Part shown: positions 13,380 through 13,964 of the stretch, one piece after another
Layout: every line of letters starts with the position of its first letter
Numbering within the stretch: position 1 is the stretch's first letter
Source of the DNA: Bacillota bacterium
Lineage (GTDB): Bacteria > Bacillota_I > Bacilli_A > RFN20 > CAG-826
Direction: 5' to 3'
Assembly: GCA_003512585.1 (NCBI GenBank)
Contig: DOQE01000138.1
Location: 8,230-22,193 of the forward strand
DNA: 13,964 bases
Made by a program: the position numbers and the translations under genes
Notes under the pieces: generated by a model
What the model was told of the DNA's origin: nothing
The model's database searches: none
What the model saw: the letters and a program-made list of their open reading frames with translations, nothing else

Positions 13380-13964
13380 TTATAGTTTAGTCTTTTTATT
13401 GCACCAGTCAATCTCGGTTAAACCAAAAGAAGTTAAATATGAATTGGCTTTAGAAAAATGGTGATTGTTAAAAAATAGGCCCCTATTAGCAGATAATGGA
13501 GAAGGATGACCACTTTTTAAAATAAGTCTATTTGGATTATGAATATATTTAGCAAAACTCTGCGCAAAACTGCCCCACAATATAAAAACAATAGGTTGAC
13601 TTAAGGTATCTAAATAAGCAAATACATCTTTTTGGAATTTTCTATAAAGAGAGCTTTTATGAGACAAAGGCGCACCTTTTCTTACAGTTAAATATGCATT
13701 TAATAACAATACGTTCTGCTTGGCTAAATAAGTTAGATCACCATTATTAAAATTCATTTTAACGAGGAGATCGTTTTCTATTTCTTTATAAATATTTATA
13801 AGCGAAGGGGGCAAACTAACTCCTTTTGGAACAGAAAAAGATAAACCCATAGCCTGATTCTTATTAAAATAGGGATCCTGGCCAATTATAACTACTTTTA
13901 AATTTTTAGGGTCGGTATAAGCAAAGGCATTAAGTATTTTTTTCCTAGGAGGATAGATAACATA
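13380..13964 (-). CDS. ung: Uracil-DNA glycosylase, family 1 (N-terminus beyond right edge)
   Basis: Removes uracil from DNA as the first step of base excision repair. 194 residues are visible, starting mid-protein (YVIYPPRKKI...). The catalytic water-activating motif is GQDPYF (visible residues 28-33, Asp30 catalytic), followed by GLSFSVPKG, LLLNAYLTVRKGAPLSH, VFILWGSFAQ and the C-terminal HPSPLS motif (visible 153-158) whose His flips the base. The frame continues unbroken to the window edge, so the internal ATG at 13850 is not the start; only about 25-30 N-terminal residues are missing. The usual His after GQDPY is Phe here. The last codons overlap the thiT promoter. Confidence 0.96.
   Translation of the reverse strand, partial: YVIYPPRKKILNAFAYTDPKNLKVVIIGQDPYFNKNQAMGLSFSVPKGVSLPPSLINIYKEIENDLLVKMNFNNGDLTYLAKQNVLLLNAYLTVRKGAPLSHKSSLYRKFQKDVFAYLDTLSQPIVFILWGSFAQSFAKYIHNPNRLILKSGHPSPLSANRGLFFNNHHFSKANSYLTSFGLTEIDWCNKKTKL
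13384..13411 (-). promoter_or_regulatory. Promoter of the riboswitch-thiT unit, inside the ung 3' end
   Basis: TTGACT (5 of 6) at 13406-13411 and TAAACT (4 of 6) at 13384-13389 are separated by 16 bases on the minus strand, both within the last codons of ung. Initiation about 7 bases downstream falls at roughly 13377-13379, exactly where the riboswitch aptamer begins. Confidence 0.6.

Noticed and set aside
13380..13850. ung as a complete 156-residue gene starting at the ATG at 13850
   Set aside because: The frame stays open to the window edge and the 38 residues upstream contain the catalytic GQDPY motif.
1..13964. Alternative genetic code (UGA as Trp), as in many Mollicutes
   Set aside because: Several well-supported genes end in TGA and tryptophans in conserved motifs are encoded by TGG, for example the ones checked at the ung 3' end.

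Overview
The window looks like a low-GC chromosome segment from a member of the Bacillota, most likely a Bacilli/Mollicutes-related lineage with a compact genome. The evidence is strongly A+T-rich coding sequence, the pcrA-ligA pair, a tsaE-tsaB-rimI-tsaD block in the same order as Bacillus subtilis ydiB-E, a DUF402 (Ntdp/YgaC-type) protein and an ECF-type thiamine transporter under a TPP riboswitch. UGA is used as a normal stop (pcrA, asnS and two small membrane genes), so this is not the Mycoplasma code. No phage, IS, CRISPR, tRNA or rRNA signature was seen, and no gene-free stretch exceeds about 165 bases.

Layout. 1-3209 (minus): a pcrA-ligA operon; ligA runs off the left edge. 3298-5452 (plus): three consecutive membrane-protein genes with no assigned function, the last two overlapping by 4 bases. 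5454-7625 (minus): asnS followed by three very tightly packed small genes: a 55-residue single-pass protein, a 153-residue four-pass protein and a 48-residue lipoprotein. 7678-10187 (minus): tsaE, a tsaB-rimI fusion and tsaD, which together supply most of the t6A37 tRNA modification machinery plus the ribosomal-protein/TsaD-associated acetyltransferase. 10244-12083 (minus): ntdp and a DUF3137-like membrane protein with a very acidic/lysine-rich N-terminus. 12178-13379 (minus): a thiamine uptake unit comprising a promoter inside the 3' end of ung, a TPP riboswitch that appears to mask the ribosome binding site, an 87-residue ORF, an in-frame TAG, a 239-residue ThiT-like ORF and a good intrinsic terminator. 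13380-13964 (minus): ung, running off the right edge.

The genes are mostly housekeeping: DNA repair (pcrA, ligA, ung), tRNA charging and modification (asnS, tsa genes), nucleotide metabolism (ntdp) and vitamin uptake (thiT). The most unusual points are: (i) the thiamine transporter is split by a single in-frame TAG, the only TAG stop among 16 genes whose stops are visible; (ii) several operon-leading genes have -10-like boxes 7-15 bases before the ATG and no Shine-Dalgarno, suggesting leaderless or near-leaderless mRNAs, while internal genes have clear Shine-Dalgarno sites; (iii) an uncharacterised micro-operon of tiny membrane proteins and a lipoprotein sits behind asnS; (iv) the TPP switch has a readable SD-sequestering hairpin. 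I do not see a clearly new defence or metabolic system; the micro-operon and the plus-strand membrane cluster are the genuinely uncharacterised parts.
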